DNA of 64,000 bases from Halomonas sp. M20 (GTDB lineage: Bacteria; Pseudomonadota; Gammaproteobacteria; Pseudomonadales; Halomonadaceae). Where the stretch lies: the NCBI RefSeq assembly GCF_020622265.1, contig NZ_JACNMQ010000010.1:1-64000 (forward strand). The letters are read 5' to 3'. The notes beneath the pieces were generated by a model, which saw nothing but the letters and a program-made list of their open reading frames with translations, did not search any database and was not told where the DNA came from. Both the position numbers and the translations under genes were made by a program. This document shows positions 21,988 to 31,326 of the stretch, piece by piece. Position 1 is the first letter of the stretch. The number at the start of each line of letters is the position of its first letter.

Positions 21988-23010
21988 TCAGACCGTTTCT
22001 TCCTTTTCTACATGAATGCAGGCGACTTTTACCTTGGGGTTGATAGCCTCCAGGGGTGGATCGCCCTGGGTGCATTCTTCGGTTGCCATGAAGCAGCGCG
22101 GCGCGAAAGGGCAGCCGGGGGGTGGGCTAAGCGGCGAAGGTGGTTCGCCCTTGAGCTTGACCCGCTCCTTGCGCCGGTTGGGGTCGGCTACCGGGGTCGC
22201 GGAAAAGAGCGCCTGAGTATAAGGATGACGCGGTGTGGTAAACACCTCCGAGGCAGGCCCTGTCTCCACGGGCTGGCCGAAGTACATGACGATGACATCG
22301 TCGGCGATGCGTTGGACCACGGATAAATCGTGAGAAATGAACACGTAAGCAAGACCGAACTCATCCTGTAGATCGCTCAGCAGGTTCAATACCTGGGCCT
22401 GAATCGACAGATCCAGCGCGGAGACCGGCTCGTCCAGCACGAGAATCTTGGGGTTGAGCATCAATGCCCGGGCGATGGCGATACGCTGGCGCTGGCCACC
22501 GGAGAACATGTGCGGATAACGATCCGCATGTTCCGGGCGCAAACCGACCCGGTCGATCATCTCCAGGGCCTTCTGCCGTCGCTGCTCCGCACTCACATCG
22601 GACCGGTTGAGCTTGAGCGGCTCTTCGAGCATGGCGGCGACGGTCTTACGCGGATTCAATGAACCATAGGGGTTCTGAAAGATGATCTGCACCTCACGAC
22701 GCAGCTCCCGGGGTGGGCGCTGCCCCTCCTTGAGCTCCACTCGCTGACCGTTGATGGTCAATTGCCCGCTGGTGGGTGGCTCGATCATCGTCAGAACCCG
22801 GGCCAGGGTCGACTTACCGCAGCCGGATTCGCCGACCACCGCTAGGGTCTGGCCGGGATAGAGATCGAAGCTCGCCTCGTTGAGCGCCTTGACCACCGCC
22901 GGGGGTGAGAAAGGGCCCGTCTTAACGTGATAATGACGCGTCAAGTTGACCGCATTGACGACGGCATCGTCACGCGGGGCACTATCCTGTTGGCGTTCTT
23001 GGCTTTGCAT
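21988..23010 (-). CDS. dppF: dipeptide ABC transporter ATP-binding protein DppF
   Basis: Second ATPase of the dipeptide importer. 340 residues (E. coli 334) with Walker A GESGCGKST, signature FSGGQRQRIAIARAL, Walker B ILVLDEPVSALD and the oligopeptide-transporter C-terminal domain with a Cys cluster (PPGCPFAPRCFMATEEC). Several in-frame starts exist; ATG 23010 (MQSQERQQ) follows GAAGG at 5 nt and is preferred over ATG 23022 and the ORF start at 23145, which would overlap dppD. Last gene of dppABCDF. Confidence 0.9.
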   Translation of the reverse strand: MQSQERQQDSAPRDDAVVNAVNLTRHYHVKTGPFSPPAVVKALNEASFDLYPGQTLAVVGESGCGKSTLARVLTMIEPPTSGQLTINGQRVELKEGQRPPRELRREVQIIFQNPYGSLNPRKTVAAMLEEPLKLNRSDVSAEQRRQKALEMIDRVGLRPEHADRYPHMFSGGQRQRIAIARALMLNPKILVLDEPVSALDLSIQAQVLNLLSDLQDEFGLAYVFISHDLSVVQRIADDVIVMYFGQPVETGPASEVFTTPRHPYTQALFSATPVADPNRRKERVKLKGEPPSPLSPPPGCPFAPRCFMATEECTQGDPPLEAINPKVKVACIHVEKEETV

Positions 23011-23062
23011 AACGGCCTTCATGAAGAGGTTATTATAAAGGGTGCTTTTACAGCGGGCGCAT

Positions 23063-24019
23063 TCAAAGCGGATAGTGACACAGCGTCCGGGCTGGATCGT
23101 CAAGAGCTGGGCGTGGCTCCACCTCCCGGCAATGCTCCGTGGCATAACGACAGCGCGGATTGAACAGGCAGCCGCTAGGGCGATTGTGTTGACCTGGCAC
23201 CACCCCGGGGATCGTCGGCAAACGATCTTGCCCGCCGGCCCGCTCCGGCAGTGCCGAAAGTAGCGCTTCGGTGTAAGGGTGCCGCGGATGGGCGAACAGC
23301 GCCCTCACTTCCTGGCGCTCGACCTGACGCCCCGCATACTGAACGATCACCTGTTGCGCCGTTTCGGCCACCACCCCCATGTCGTGAGTGATCAGGATCA
23401 AGGCCATGTCATGCTCCTGTTGCAATTGAAGCAACAGATCCAGTATTTGGGCCTGGATGGTCACATCCAGCGCGGTGGTGGGCTCATCGGCGATCAGCAG
23501 GCGCGGATTGCAAGAAATCGCCATGGCGATCATCACGCGCTGACTCATGCCGCCGGAGAGCTGATGCGGATAGGCATCGATGCGCTTGCGCGGATCGGGA
23601 ATGCCGACCTGGGCCAATAGATCCAGGGTGCGCTCCTTACGCTCCTTGCGCGAGCCACCCCGATGCTGCTTGAGCATCTCGTCGATCTGGGTGCCGACGG
23701 TGAAGCAGGGGTTGAGGCTGCTCATCGGCTCCTGAAAGATCATCGACATTTCACCGCCGACGATCTGCCGCCGCTGGCGCGAGCTGAGCTGGCGCAATTC
23801 CTGACCGTCGAAGAGCATCTTCTCCGCAGTCACCTGAGCCGTCCAGGGCAGCAAGCCCATGGTGGCCAGCATCGAGACCGACTTGCCCGACCCGGACTCT
23901 CCAACGATGGCCAACACTTCGCCCTTGTCGATGGCGATATTGGCGTTCTCGACCGCCGGGAACAGGCCGCTGGTGGTGCGAAAGCGCACGTCCAGTCCTT
24001 CGATTTCCAGTAGTGCCAT
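23063..24019 (-). CDS. dppD: dipeptide ABC transporter ATP-binding protein DppD
   Basis: First ATPase of the dipeptide importer. 318 residues (E. coli 327). Walker [11 protein letters not shown]-loop [12 protein letters not shown], signature [15 protein letters not shown], Walker [13 protein letters not shown] and H-loop ITHDMG. The C-terminal oligopeptide_HPY motif with cysteines ([16 protein letters not shown]) is present. It lies 16 bp after dppC and 52 bp before dppF. Confidence 0.92.
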   Translation of the reverse strand: MALLEIEGLDVRFRTTSGLFPAVENANIAIDKGEVLAIVGESGSGKSVSMLATMGLLPWTAQVTAEKMLFDGQELRQLSSRQRRQIVGGEMSMIFQEPMSSLNPCFTVGTQIDEMLKQHRGGSRKERKERTLDLLAQVGIPDPRKRIDAYPHQLSGGMSQRVMIAMAISCNPRLLIADEPTTALDVTIQAQILDLLLQLQQEHDMALILITHDMGVVAETAQQVIVQYAGRQVERQEVRALFAHPRHPYTEALLSALPERAGGQDRLPTIPGVVPGQHNRPSGCLFNPRCRYATEHCREVEPRPALDDPARTLCHYPL

Positions 24020-24035
24020 GAGTGTCTCGTCGCTT

Positions 24036-24935
24036 TTAAGAACGTTTCATCTTCGGGTCCAGGGCATCCCGCAGGCCATCGCCCATCAGATTGATCATCA
24101 GCACCGTCAGCAGTATCACCAGGCCAGGGAAGGTCACCGCCCAGTAAGCGCTGCCCATGAACTCTCGGGCGTTGGCCAGCATGGCGCCCCATTCCGGGGT
24201 CGGCGGCTGCACCCCCATGCCCAGAAAGCCGAGTGCGGCGATATCCAGAATGGCGGTGGAAAACGAGAGCGTGGCCTGCACGATCAACGGCGCCATGCAG
24301 TTGGGCAGCAGCGTGTTGAACATCAACCGAGTATGACCGGCGCCGGCCAGGCGACTGGCGATGACGTATTCGCGGTCCTTCTCGCTCATCACCGCGGCCC
24401 GGGTAAGGCGCACGAAGTAGGGCAGTTGCACCACGGCGATGGCGATCATCGCGCTGGTAAGCCCCGGGCTCAGCACCGCCACCAGCCCCAGGGCCAACAG
24501 TAGGCTGGGAAAGGCGAGCACCACATCCATGGCCCGGGTGATCAGGGTTTCGAGCCAGCCGCGAAAATACCCCGCCAGCAAACCCAGGAAGATGCCGACG
24601 ACCATGGAAAGCAGCACCACCATGGCGCTGATGAATAGCGAATAACGGGCGCCGAAGATCAGGCGCGAGAGTATGTCGCGACCTACTGCATCGGTGCCGA
24701 GAATATAGTTCCAGGTACCTTCCGCGTGCCACACCGGCGGCACCAGGAAGGCCTCGCGATTCTGCAGGGCAGGGTCGTGGGGCGCGACCCAGGGCGCCAG
24801 CAGCGCGACGATGAGAATCGTGGAAATGAAGATCAGCCCTACCAGGGCGCCACGGCTGGCGCTGAAGTAGCCCCAGAACTCCGCAAACTGGTAGCGAAAG
24901 GTGCCCGGCGCTGAAGCGGTCGATGAAGTGCTCAT
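24036..24935 (-). CDS. dppC: dipeptide ABC transporter permease DppC
   Basis: Inner-membrane permease, 299 residues (E. coli 300). About six helices, the family segment [21 protein letters not shown] and an EAA-type loop around [21 protein letters not shown]. The ATG at 24935 has AGGGAG upstream; an open extension to 25004 would overlap dppB and is rejected. Pairs with DppB to form the channel. Confidence 0.93.
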   Translation of the reverse strand: MSTSSTASAPGTFRYQFAEFWGYFSASRGALVGLIFISTILIVALLAPWVAPHDPALQNREAFLVPPVWHAEGTWNYILGTDAVGRDILSRLIFGARYSLFISAMVVLLSMVVGIFLGLLAGYFRGWLETLITRAMDVVLAFPSLLLALGLVAVLSPGLTSAMIAIAVVQLPYFVRLTRAAVMSEKDREYVIASRLAGAGHTRLMFNTLLPNCMAPLIVQATLSFSTAILDIAALGFLGMGVQPPTPEWGAMLANAREFMGSAYWAVTFPGLVILLTVLMINLMGDGLRDALDPKMKRS

Positions 24936-24945
24936 GCCAGGCTCC

Positions 24946-25950
24946 CTAGTAACGAATACGTGGGTTGATGACGCCATAGGCGACATCCACCAGCAGGTTG
25001 ACAATCATGACGATGAAGGCGATCAGCACCAGCCCCCCCTGAACCGCGGGGTAATCCCGGCGCGAGATGGCATCGATCATCCACTTGCCGATGCCCGGCC
25101 AGGAGAAGATCGTCTCGGTAAGAATGGCCCCAGCTAGCAGCACCCCGACCTGCAGGCCGATCACCGTGACCACGGTGATCAACGCATTGCGCAGGGTATG
25201 TACCATGATCACGCGAAAATTCGAGAGCCCCTTGGCCCGGGCGGTGCGTACGTAATCCTCGCCCAGCACCTCGAGCATCGATGAGCGGGTCTGTCGGGCG
25301 ATCACCGCCATGGGAATGGTGCCCAGCACGATGGCCGGCAGGATCAGGTAGTGCAGCGCCGACAGGAAGGCCGCCCAATCCCCGGCCAACAGCGTGTCGA
25401 TGGTCATGAAGCCGGTAACCGAGTCGACGAAATAGAGAAAGGAAATACGCCCGGATACCGGCGTCCAGCCCAAGGTGCTGGAAAAGAACATGATCAGCAG
25501 CAGCCCCCACCAGAAGATCGGCATGGAGTAGCCGGTCAGACTGATGCCCATGACGGTATGATCGACGGCGGTACCGCGCCGGGTGGCGGCAATCACGCCA
25601 GCGGGCAGGCCGATGAGAATGGCGAACAGCAGGGCGAATGCCGAGAGCTCCACGGTTGCCGGGAAGCGACTCATGAACTCGTCCAAAACTGGTGTGTGGG
25701 TGACCAGGGAGGTACCCAGGTCGCCTTGCACGAGATTACCGAGAAAGTCGAAATATTGCGCAAACACCGAGCGATCGAAACCGAGCTGGGCTTCGAGCTG
25801 GGCGTAACGTTCGGGAGAAATACCCCGCTCGCCGGCCATCAATAAAATGGGATCGCCGGGCAGAAGACGGATAAAAGCAAAGGCCACGATGGTGACACCG
25901 ATGAAGGTCGGTATCAGTTGTGCCAGCTTGAGCAGAACGAATTTGAACAT
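24946..25950 (-). CDS. dppB: dipeptide ABC transporter permease DppB
   Basis: Inner-membrane permease, 334 residues (E. coli 339). Family landmarks: FIRLLPGDPILLMAGERG (27-44), six helices, an EAA loop at YVRTARAKGLSNFRVIMVHTL and the C-terminal FSWPGIGKWMIDAISRRDYP. The stop lies 10 bp before the dppC start. An intercistronic hairpin separates it from dppA. Confidence 0.93.
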   Translation of the reverse strand: MFKFVLLKLAQLIPTFIGVTIVAFAFIRLLPGDPILLMAGERGISPERYAQLEAQLGFDRSVFAQYFDFLGNLVQGDLGTSLVTHTPVLDEFMSRFPATVELSAFALLFAILIGLPAGVIAATRRGTAVDHTVMGISLTGYSMPIFWWGLLLIMFFSSTLGWTPVSGRISFLYFVDSVTGFMTIDTLLAGDWAAFLSALHYLILPAIVLGTIPMAVIARQTRSSMLEVLGEDYVRTARAKGLSNFRVIMVHTLRNALITVVTVIGLQVGVLLAGAILTETIFSWPGIGKWMIDAISRRDYPAVQGGLVLIAFIVMIVNLLVDVAYGVINPRIRY

Positions 25951-25987
25951 TGGGTCGTGTCAGTCAGGTCGAACGACGAAAAGAAGT

Positions 25988-26012
25988 CCGGACGATCGCG
26001 ATGACCGTCCGG
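25988..26012 (-). terminator. intercistronic hairpin between dppA and dppB
   Basis: CCGGACG-N11-CGTCCGG, followed on the minus strand by ACTTCTTTTC. It sits 20-45 bp after the dppA stop. Such hairpins after a binding-protein gene usually cut readthrough into the permease genes or protect the upstream mRNA. Confidence 0.6.
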
Positions 26013-26033
26013 GAAATGGCACATTAAAAAGCG

Positions 26034-27620
26034 TTATTCGAGATCCACTCCTTCGAAGCTATGTCCTCCCAAAGGATCTATCGTGTAGCCGGTAACCTCT
26101 TGGCGTAGCGGCATAAACACCGTTGAATGGGCGATGGTATTCCAGGGCGCCTGCTCCTTGAAGATGGCCTGAGCCTCCTTGTAGAGTTCTGCGCGCTTGT
26201 CCTGATCGTCCAGGGTCTTGGCTTCCATGACTAGCTCGTCGAAGGGTTCGTAGCACCAGTGGGCGCGGTTGGCACCACCCACCGCATCGCAGCCCAGCAG
26301 CACGGCGAGGAAGTTATCCGGGTCACCGTTGTCTCCGGTCCAGCCGAGAATCACCGCGCCGTCACGATCGACATTCGCCGCGCGCTTAAGGTATTCGCCC
26401 CATTCATAGGTGACGATTTCCGCATCCACACCGATCTTGGCCAAATCCGCCTGCATCAGCTCCGCGGTGCGCCTTGCGTTAGGCATGTAGGGGCGCTGTA
26501 CCGGCATGGCCCAGAGGTTCATCTTGAGATTCTCGACGCCGGCCTCCTTCAGCATCTGCTCGGCTTTTTCCGGATCGTAGGGGTCGTCCTCGATGGCTTC
26601 GTTATAGCCCCACATGGTGGGTGGAATCGGATTCTTGGCGACTTGGCCCGCGCCCTGGAACACCGCATCGATGATGGCGTCCTTGTTGACCGCCATGTTC
26701 AGCGCCTTGCGCACCTTGGGGTCGTCGAAGGGTTCCTGCTGAGTGTTGTAGGCCAGATAGGCGACGTTCAAACCGGGTTCCTCGAGCACCTGGATGTTGT
26801 CGTTCTGCTTCATCTCGTCGATGTCGGAAGGGTTGGGATAGGGCATGACATGGCACTCCCCGGCGCGCAGCTTCTGGTAGCGCACCTGGGCATCCGAGGT
26901 GATGGCGAACACTAGATTATCCAGAGGCTCCTTGCTGCGGAAGTAGTCTGGATTGGCGGAGTAGCGAATCGCTGCATCTTCGCGGTAATTGACGAATTGG
27001 AAGGGGCCGGTACCGATGGGCTGCTGATTGATCTTTTCCGGCGTGCCTGCCTCGAGCATCTTATCGCCGTACTCTTTGGACTGAATTGATGCAAAGTCCA
27101 TCGCCAGGTTGGCTAGGAAGGGTGCCTCAGGGCGGGTGAGCTTGAATTTCACCGTGTGGTCATCGACCTTGACGATCTCGTCGATCAGTTCGCCCATGGA
27201 CATGGCATTGAAATATTCGTAATTGCCGTTGTTGTGCTTGTAGTAGGCGTTGTCCTTGTCCATTTGACGGGCGAAAGAGTAGATGACGTCATCGGCATTC
27301 AGCGCTCGGCTGGGGGTGAAATAGTCGGTGGAATGGAACTGAGCGTCATCGCGCAAATGGAAAGTGATTTCCTTGCCATCTTCGGAGACTTCCCAGCTCT
27401 CGGCGATCCCCGGTTGCAGCTCGGTGGTGCCGGGTTTGAATTCGATCAGGCGATTGTAGATCGGCTTGCTGGAGGCATCGAAAGTGGTGCCGGTGGTGTA
27501 GAGCGAGGGATCGAAGCCCTCCGGCGAACCCTCGGAGCAATACACCAGGGTCTTGGCCATGGCCGGGGTCGCCCCGAGCGCAAAGGCAGCAATGCCGGCT
27601 GCCAGCAGTGTTCTTTTCAT
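26034..27620 (-). CDS. dppA: dipeptide ABC transporter periplasmic binding protein DppA
   Basis: Extracytoplasmic solute-binding protein family 5. 528 residues (E. coli 535). Sec signal peptide KRTLLAAGIAAFALGATPAMA with cleavage before KTLVYCSEGSPEGFDPSLYT. The SBP_bac_5 core continues with YNRLIEFKPGTTELQPGIAES and the cysteine pair region LLGCDAVGGANRAHWCYEPF, as in DppA. The ATG at 27620 follows CAGGAGAG. First gene of dppABCDF. Its neighbour ldcA suggests murein peptides could be among the imported substrates (inference). Confidence 0.94.
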   Translation of the reverse strand: MKRTLLAAGIAAFALGATPAMAKTLVYCSEGSPEGFDPSLYTTGTTFDASSKPIYNRLIEFKPGTTELQPGIAESWEVSEDGKEITFHLRDDAQFHSTDYFTPSRALNADDVIYSFARQMDKDNAYYKHNNGNYEYFNAMSMGELIDEIVKVDDHTVKFKLTRPEAPFLANLAMDFASIQSKEYGDKMLEAGTPEKINQQPIGTGPFQFVNYREDAAIRYSANPDYFRSKEPLDNLVFAITSDAQVRYQKLRAGECHVMPYPNPSDIDEMKQNDNIQVLEEPGLNVAYLAYNTQQEPFDDPKVRKALNMAVNKDAIIDAVFQGAGQVAKNPIPPTMWGYNEAIEDDPYDPEKAEQMLKEAGVENLKMNLWAMPVQRPYMPNARRTAELMQADLAKIGVDAEIVTYEWGEYLKRAANVDRDGAVILGWTGDNGDPDNFLAVLLGCDAVGGANRAHWCYEPFDELVMEAKTLDDQDKRAELYKEAQAIFKEQAPWNTIAHSTVFMPLRQEVTGYTIDPLGGHSFEGVDLE

Positions 27621-27727
27621 TGTTACTCTCCTGCAGGGTACGTAAGGGATTGGCACAGCCCGAAATCAAGCACGCTTCGGCACTGCGCCATGGCGGTAGT
27701 TTGCGGCTCCAACGAGCGTTTGATCAA

Positions 27728-28627
27728 CTAGCCCTTTAGTTCAAGATGGCCATTGGCGATACGACCTTGCGTTCCATAACGCCAGGGGCGGTTATGCAGC
27801 CCATGCCCTACCGGCAGGCCGCTGAACAGCGGCAGCGATAAGGGGCGTAGCACCTCGGTGAAGATCGCTTCGAGAGACGTATCGCCGTAGGGGGAGCAGC
27901 CTTCGAAGGTGCCAAGGCAGATCGCACCGGCCTGATCGAAGGCGCCGGAATGCACCAGCTGCCACAGGGCGCGCTCCAGTCGGTAGAAGGGCTCACCGAC
28001 ATCTTCGAGAATCACCAGGGCGCCGGGGGGCGCCTTGAATTGCACCGGCGTTCCGGCAACGCAGGCCAGTGTCATCAGATTGCCACCGACTACCGGCCCT
28101 TCGAGATTGGTTTCTGGCGCCTGGGCATCGTCTGCGCCATACCGCTTCAATGCGAAGGGGGCGGGGGGCTCGCCCTGTAGCAGCCCCAGCAATTCTTGAA
28201 TCTGGTTCCCGGCAACTTGACGTTGCTCCTTGGATTCGTGCTGCATCAAGGCTGCTTCCTTCATGACCGGGCCGTGTATCGCCGGCAAGCCCTGTCGATG
28301 GCATTGATCGAGCAGCACACTGATATCGGAGTAGCCGATCAAGGGTTTGGCGGAGGACAACCGCGTCCAATCGAGATGATCGACCAGCTGAGCGCAGCCG
28401 TAGCCCCCACGTACCGCCCAGACCGCCTGGGTCTCGGGGTCGGCGTAGGCGGCGTAAAGCCCCTCCAGACGATGCGCTACGTTGCCCGCAAGATAGCGCT
28501 CCGGCGATTGCAGCGTAGTCGGCACTCGGGCGTCGACGCCTATTGCTTCGAGCGCGGCGATGGCGGTATCGATGGTTCCAGAATCGGTGTAGGAGGCCGG
28601 GGCGACGATGCTGATGGAGAGCGACAT
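27728..28627 (-). CDS. ldcA: LD-carboxypeptidase / muramoyltetrapeptide carboxypeptidase
   Basis: Cytoplasmic serine peptidase (family S66) removing the terminal D-Ala from murein tetrapeptides during cell-wall recycling. 299 residues (P. aeruginosa LdcA 307). The nucleophile is in LIGYSDISVLLDQ, near residue 105; the Glu is in LEDVGEPFYRLERAL and the His in PVGHGLHNRPWRYG, completing the Ser-Glu-His triad. It lies 107 bp upstream of dppA on the same strand, so it could be co-transcribed with the peptide importer. Confidence 0.9.
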   Translation of the reverse strand: MSLSISIVAPASYTDSGTIDTAIAALEAIGVDARVPTTLQSPERYLAGNVAHRLEGLYAAYADPETQAVWAVRGGYGCAQLVDHLDWTRLSSAKPLIGYSDISVLLDQCHRQGLPAIHGPVMKEAALMQHESKEQRQVAGNQIQELLGLLQGEPPAPFALKRYGADDAQAPETNLEGPVVGGNLMTLACVAGTPVQFKAPPGALVILEDVGEPFYRLERALWQLVHSGAFDQAGAICLGTFEGCSPYGDTSLEAIFTEVLRPLSLPLFSGLPVGHGLHNRPWRYGTQGRIANGHLELKG

Positions 28628-28721
28628 GCGGGAAACTCTAGTGACGTGCTGAGCCGCTTATCTTGCCTGAATATCCGTACTGCCGGGAAGGTATCCGAGA
28701 ATGGCTTTCGCCAATTCACAA

Positions 28722-29186
28722 TCAGATCATGCCGCTGTCCAGGGCGGCGGCCATGGTCAGCCCCAGCTCCTCGACTTCATCGGCGAAGCCCTCCTGCCAT
28801 TGTCCGTGCAGCAACAGCGGCGCCTGTACCCAGCGCCAGCCCAGGCCGGTCACGATGCTTTCCACCGCTCGACGTGTGCCGGTGCCATCGAGTCCGGCGC
28901 GGATATAAAGCGCGCAGGGCAGCCCCTGCTTCTCTTCCAGTACCGGATAGTAGCTGCGGTCGAAGAAATCTTTCAGAGCGCCGCTCATGTAGCCCAGGTT
29001 TTCGGTGGTGCCGAGCAAAATGGCATCGCAGGCCAGAACGTCGTCCGGCCCGGCATCCAGAGGAGCCTTCACCGCCAACGCGACGTTTTCAATATCCGCG
29101 TGGGTAGCACCGCGTTCGGCAGCCTCTCGGAGCTTGAGGGTATTGGGCGAGGGCGCATGGGCCACGATCAGCAGGCGTTTGGTCAT
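28722..29186 (-). CDS. flavodoxin-fold NAD(P)H/FMN oxidoreductase family protein
   Basis: 154 residues. Flavodoxin fold: first strand and phosphate loop LLIVAHAPSPNTLKLRE, then CDAILLGTTENLGYMSGALKDFFDRSYY, which matches FMN-binding NADPH reductases of the WrbA/flavodoxin_5 kind. Substrate unknown. The open frame extends to 29330, but the ATG at 29186 begins the recognisable fold. It is upstream of ldcA on the same strand. Confidence 0.75.
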   Translation of the reverse strand: MTKRLLIVAHAPSPNTLKLREAAERGATHADIENVALAVKAPLDAGPDDVLACDAILLGTTENLGYMSGALKDFFDRSYYPVLEEKQGLPCALYIRAGLDGTGTRRAVESIVTGLGWRWVQAPLLLHGQWQEGFADEVEELGLTMAAALDSGMI

Positions 29187-29308
29187 GGAAGCAGCATGGC
29201 AGCTTAGCGTAGAGATAGCCAAGTACAGAAACATTGTCGGAGGGCTAGCTCCGTTCATGGGGTTGCCAAACAAGAAGTCGCGAAGGCCGATGGCAATGTT
29301 TGAGGGAA

Positions 29309-29686
29309 CTATCGGTTCTTCTGGTCCCATTGCTGGATCAGCTTGTCATGGTAATCGCCGCGCTGTAGCAGTGGACTCAAATCATGGCCACGCTGCTGCA
29401 AACGAGTGCGTAGCAGACCAAGGCGAACGCATGCCTCTTCACGTTCTTCGCCATGATCCATACGCAGGATTAGACTTTCCACCTCTCGTATTTCCCGCGC
29501 CAACTCCAGTTCCGGCGGCAAGAAGCCCGAATTCTTCAGCAGCCGATAACCGGCACGCAATTCCGCAGGAATCATGCTGTCGTCATCGAGCAGTAGCGGC
29601 TTTCCTTTGCCGGGCAAATGCTCCATCTCGCCGTTCTCGATGGCTTTCTGGATGTGGGCTTCCGCTAACCGATCAAGCAGTGACAC
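29309..29686 (-). CDS. DUF1992 family protein (DnaJ-homologue-subfamily-C-like)
   Basis: 125 residues matching DUF1992: LLDRLAEAHIQKAIENGEME, LPGKGKPLLLDDDSMIPAEL, AGYRLLKNSGFLPPE and a C-terminal helical, charged part. No J-domain HPD motif is present, so co-chaperone activity cannot be assumed. Last gene before the ebo region; divergent from eboD. Confidence 0.82.
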   Translation of the reverse strand: MSLLDRLAEAHIQKAIENGEMEHLPGKGKPLLLDDDSMIPAELRAGYRLLKNSGFLPPELELAREIREVESLILRMDHGEEREEACVRLGLLRTRLQQRGHDLSPLLQRGDYHDKLIQQWDQKNR

Positions 29687-29970
29687 GAAAATTTACTCCT
29701 TCAAAGCAGTAATCCGAAAAACGATCTAACTATATCTACCAAGGATCAACAGCATCGCACAGTCTCACTTGGCGCAGTTTGCATCTGCAATCATACAAGC
29801 CAGCTTGGGCCAGAAGCGTCCATCGATTACGGATGAAACGCCTGAATATTGCTGAAAGACGTTACTTCTAATGCGCTCAAGGGCAGTCATTTCAAGCGAT
29901 AATTACTTTTTTAATACTATTCCGCCTGTATTTTTACTTGTTTTTTAATGCTGTGGACAGTCGCCGTAAT

Positions 29971-29989
29971 AAGTAACATTACGTTACTT
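29971..29989. promoter_or_regulatory. perfect palindrome upstream of eboD, candidate ebo operator
   Basis: AAGTAAC-ATTAC-GTTACTT has perfect 7-bp arms around a 5-bp spacer, 48 bp before the eboD start. The 350-bp gap from 29687 to 30036 is AT-rich compared with its surroundings and holds no gene I can support; this palindrome is its most distinct feature. The GTAAC-N5-GTTA pattern recurs at 34866-34880 between eboF and eboA. Confidence 0.55.
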
Positions 29990-30036
29990 GAAGTATTTTT
30001 GTGTTATCAACTGCTTTAGCAGCAAGGCGGCGATCC

Positions 30037-31326
30037 ATGCATACGAACTCAGTGTCACTCTTCGAAGACGCACTTTCCAACCCGACGGCTGCATTTCCAT
30101 CTCAGCATTTGCGTGCCGAAGATGAGGTTTCTGAAAACACGCGACTTACCAGCATTCAGTGGCAACGCTTTTCCGTACCTTTCGAGTACCCGGTGGCTTT
30201 TACTCACGGTCTTTTCAGGCAACAAAACCCGCTGCTGGTCGAGATGCTGTCGTTGCACAAGGAGGAGAAACAGCATCGCTGTCTGATCTATATCGATGAC
30301 GGTGTTGCAACGGCCCAGCCTGACCTTGTAGAACGCATCCAGAATTATTTCAAGGCCCACGCCTCACGCATGAAGCTCGTGGAGCCGCCTCAGGTGGTGC
30401 CCGGGGGCGAGCAGATCAAGATATGTCCGTCACAAGTGATCGCTGCTCAAAAGGCTATACATCGTCTTGGCGTCGATCGCCATTCCTACGTGATCGCCAT
30501 CGGCGGTGGGGCGGTATTGGATGCCATCGGTTTTGCGGCGGCGACGGCGCACCGTGGCGTTCGTCATATTCGTGTTCCCAGTACGGTGCTCTCCCAGAAT
30601 GACAGTGGTGTTGGCGTAAAGAACGGCATCAATTTCAATGGTGTCAAGAACTTCATGGGCACTTTTGCGCCCCCCTGGGCCGTGCTCAACGACTTGACGC
30701 TTCTGGAATCTCTGGATAGGCGCGAGCGTATCGCGGGTATCGCCGAGGCAGTCAAGGTCGCGCTCATTCGTGACAAGGCATTCTTTGACTGGCTGGAGGC
30801 GAATGTCGAGAAGCTGAAAGCGTTTGATCCGGAAGCGGAAGAAACCATGATCCGCCGAGGCGCCGCGCTGCACATGCGACAGATTGCCCATGGTGGCGAC
30901 CCGTTCGAGCAAGGGTCAGGGCGCCCGCTGGATTTTGGTCACTGGTCCGCTCACAAGCTCGAGGCCCTGACCGGGCACGAGGTGCATCATGGCGAGGCGG
31001 TGGCTATCGGTATCGCCCTGGATGCCCGCTATTCGGTGCTTGCAGGGCTGTTACCCCCAGGCGAAGAGCTGCGTATCGTCGAATTGTTGGAAGGGCTTGG
31101 CTTGCGCATCTTCCATCCGCAGTTGATCGAGCCGACGTCGGAAGGCGAGCCGGCCATACTAGCGGGCCTGCGAGAGTTTCAAGAGCATCTGGGAGGGGAG
31201 TTGACCGTGACGTTGCTTTCTGGAATCGGCCAGGGCATCGAGGTGAATACCATCGACGACAAAAGGGTCATGGAGTCCATTGCATGGCTCCAGGCACGAG
31301 AGGACAGCGATGCAACTGCCCAATAA
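30037..31326 (+). CDS. eboD: EboD, AroB-like sugar phosphate cyclase family protein
   Basis: 429 residues in the 3-dehydroquinate synthase/sugar phosphate cyclase superfamily: NAD-binding block AIGGGAVLDAIGFAAATAH, VPSTVLSQNDSGVGVKNGIN, and metal-site regions GIAEAVKVALIRD, FGHWSAHKLEALTGHEVHHG and EAVAIGIALDARYS. It is longer than housekeeping AroB (about 360) and groups by context with ebo genes, so it probably makes a different cyclitol-like product. ATG 30037 has AAGGCGG at 6 nt; the GTG at 30001 is a weaker alternative. First gene of eboD-eboE-eboC, overlapping eboE by 17 bp. Confidence 0.88.
   Translation: MHTNSVSLFEDALSNPTAAFPSQHLRAEDEVSENTRLTSIQWQRFSVPFEYPVAFTHGLFRQQNPLLVEMLSLHKEEKQHRCLIYIDDGVATAQPDLVERIQNYFKAHASRMKLVEPPQVVPGGEQIKICPSQVIAAQKAIHRLGVDRHSYVIAIGGGAVLDAIGFAAATAHRGVRHIRVPSTVLSQNDSGVGVKNGINFNGVKNFMGTFAPPWAVLNDLTLLESLDRRERIAGIAEAVKVALIRDKAFFDWLEANVEKLKAFDPEAEETMIRRGAALHMRQIAHGGDPFEQGSGRPLDFGHWSAHKLEALTGHEVHHGEAVAIGIALDARYSVLAGLLPPGEELRIVELLEGLGLRIFHPQLIEPTSEGEPAILAGLREFQEHLGGELTVTLLSGIGQGIEVNTIDDKRVMESIAWLQAREDSDATAQ

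Noticed and set aside
30037-31326. Housekeeping 3-dehydroquinate synthase AroB
   Set aside because: The protein is longer than AroB, has no aroK neighbour and is embedded in a full set of ebo genes.
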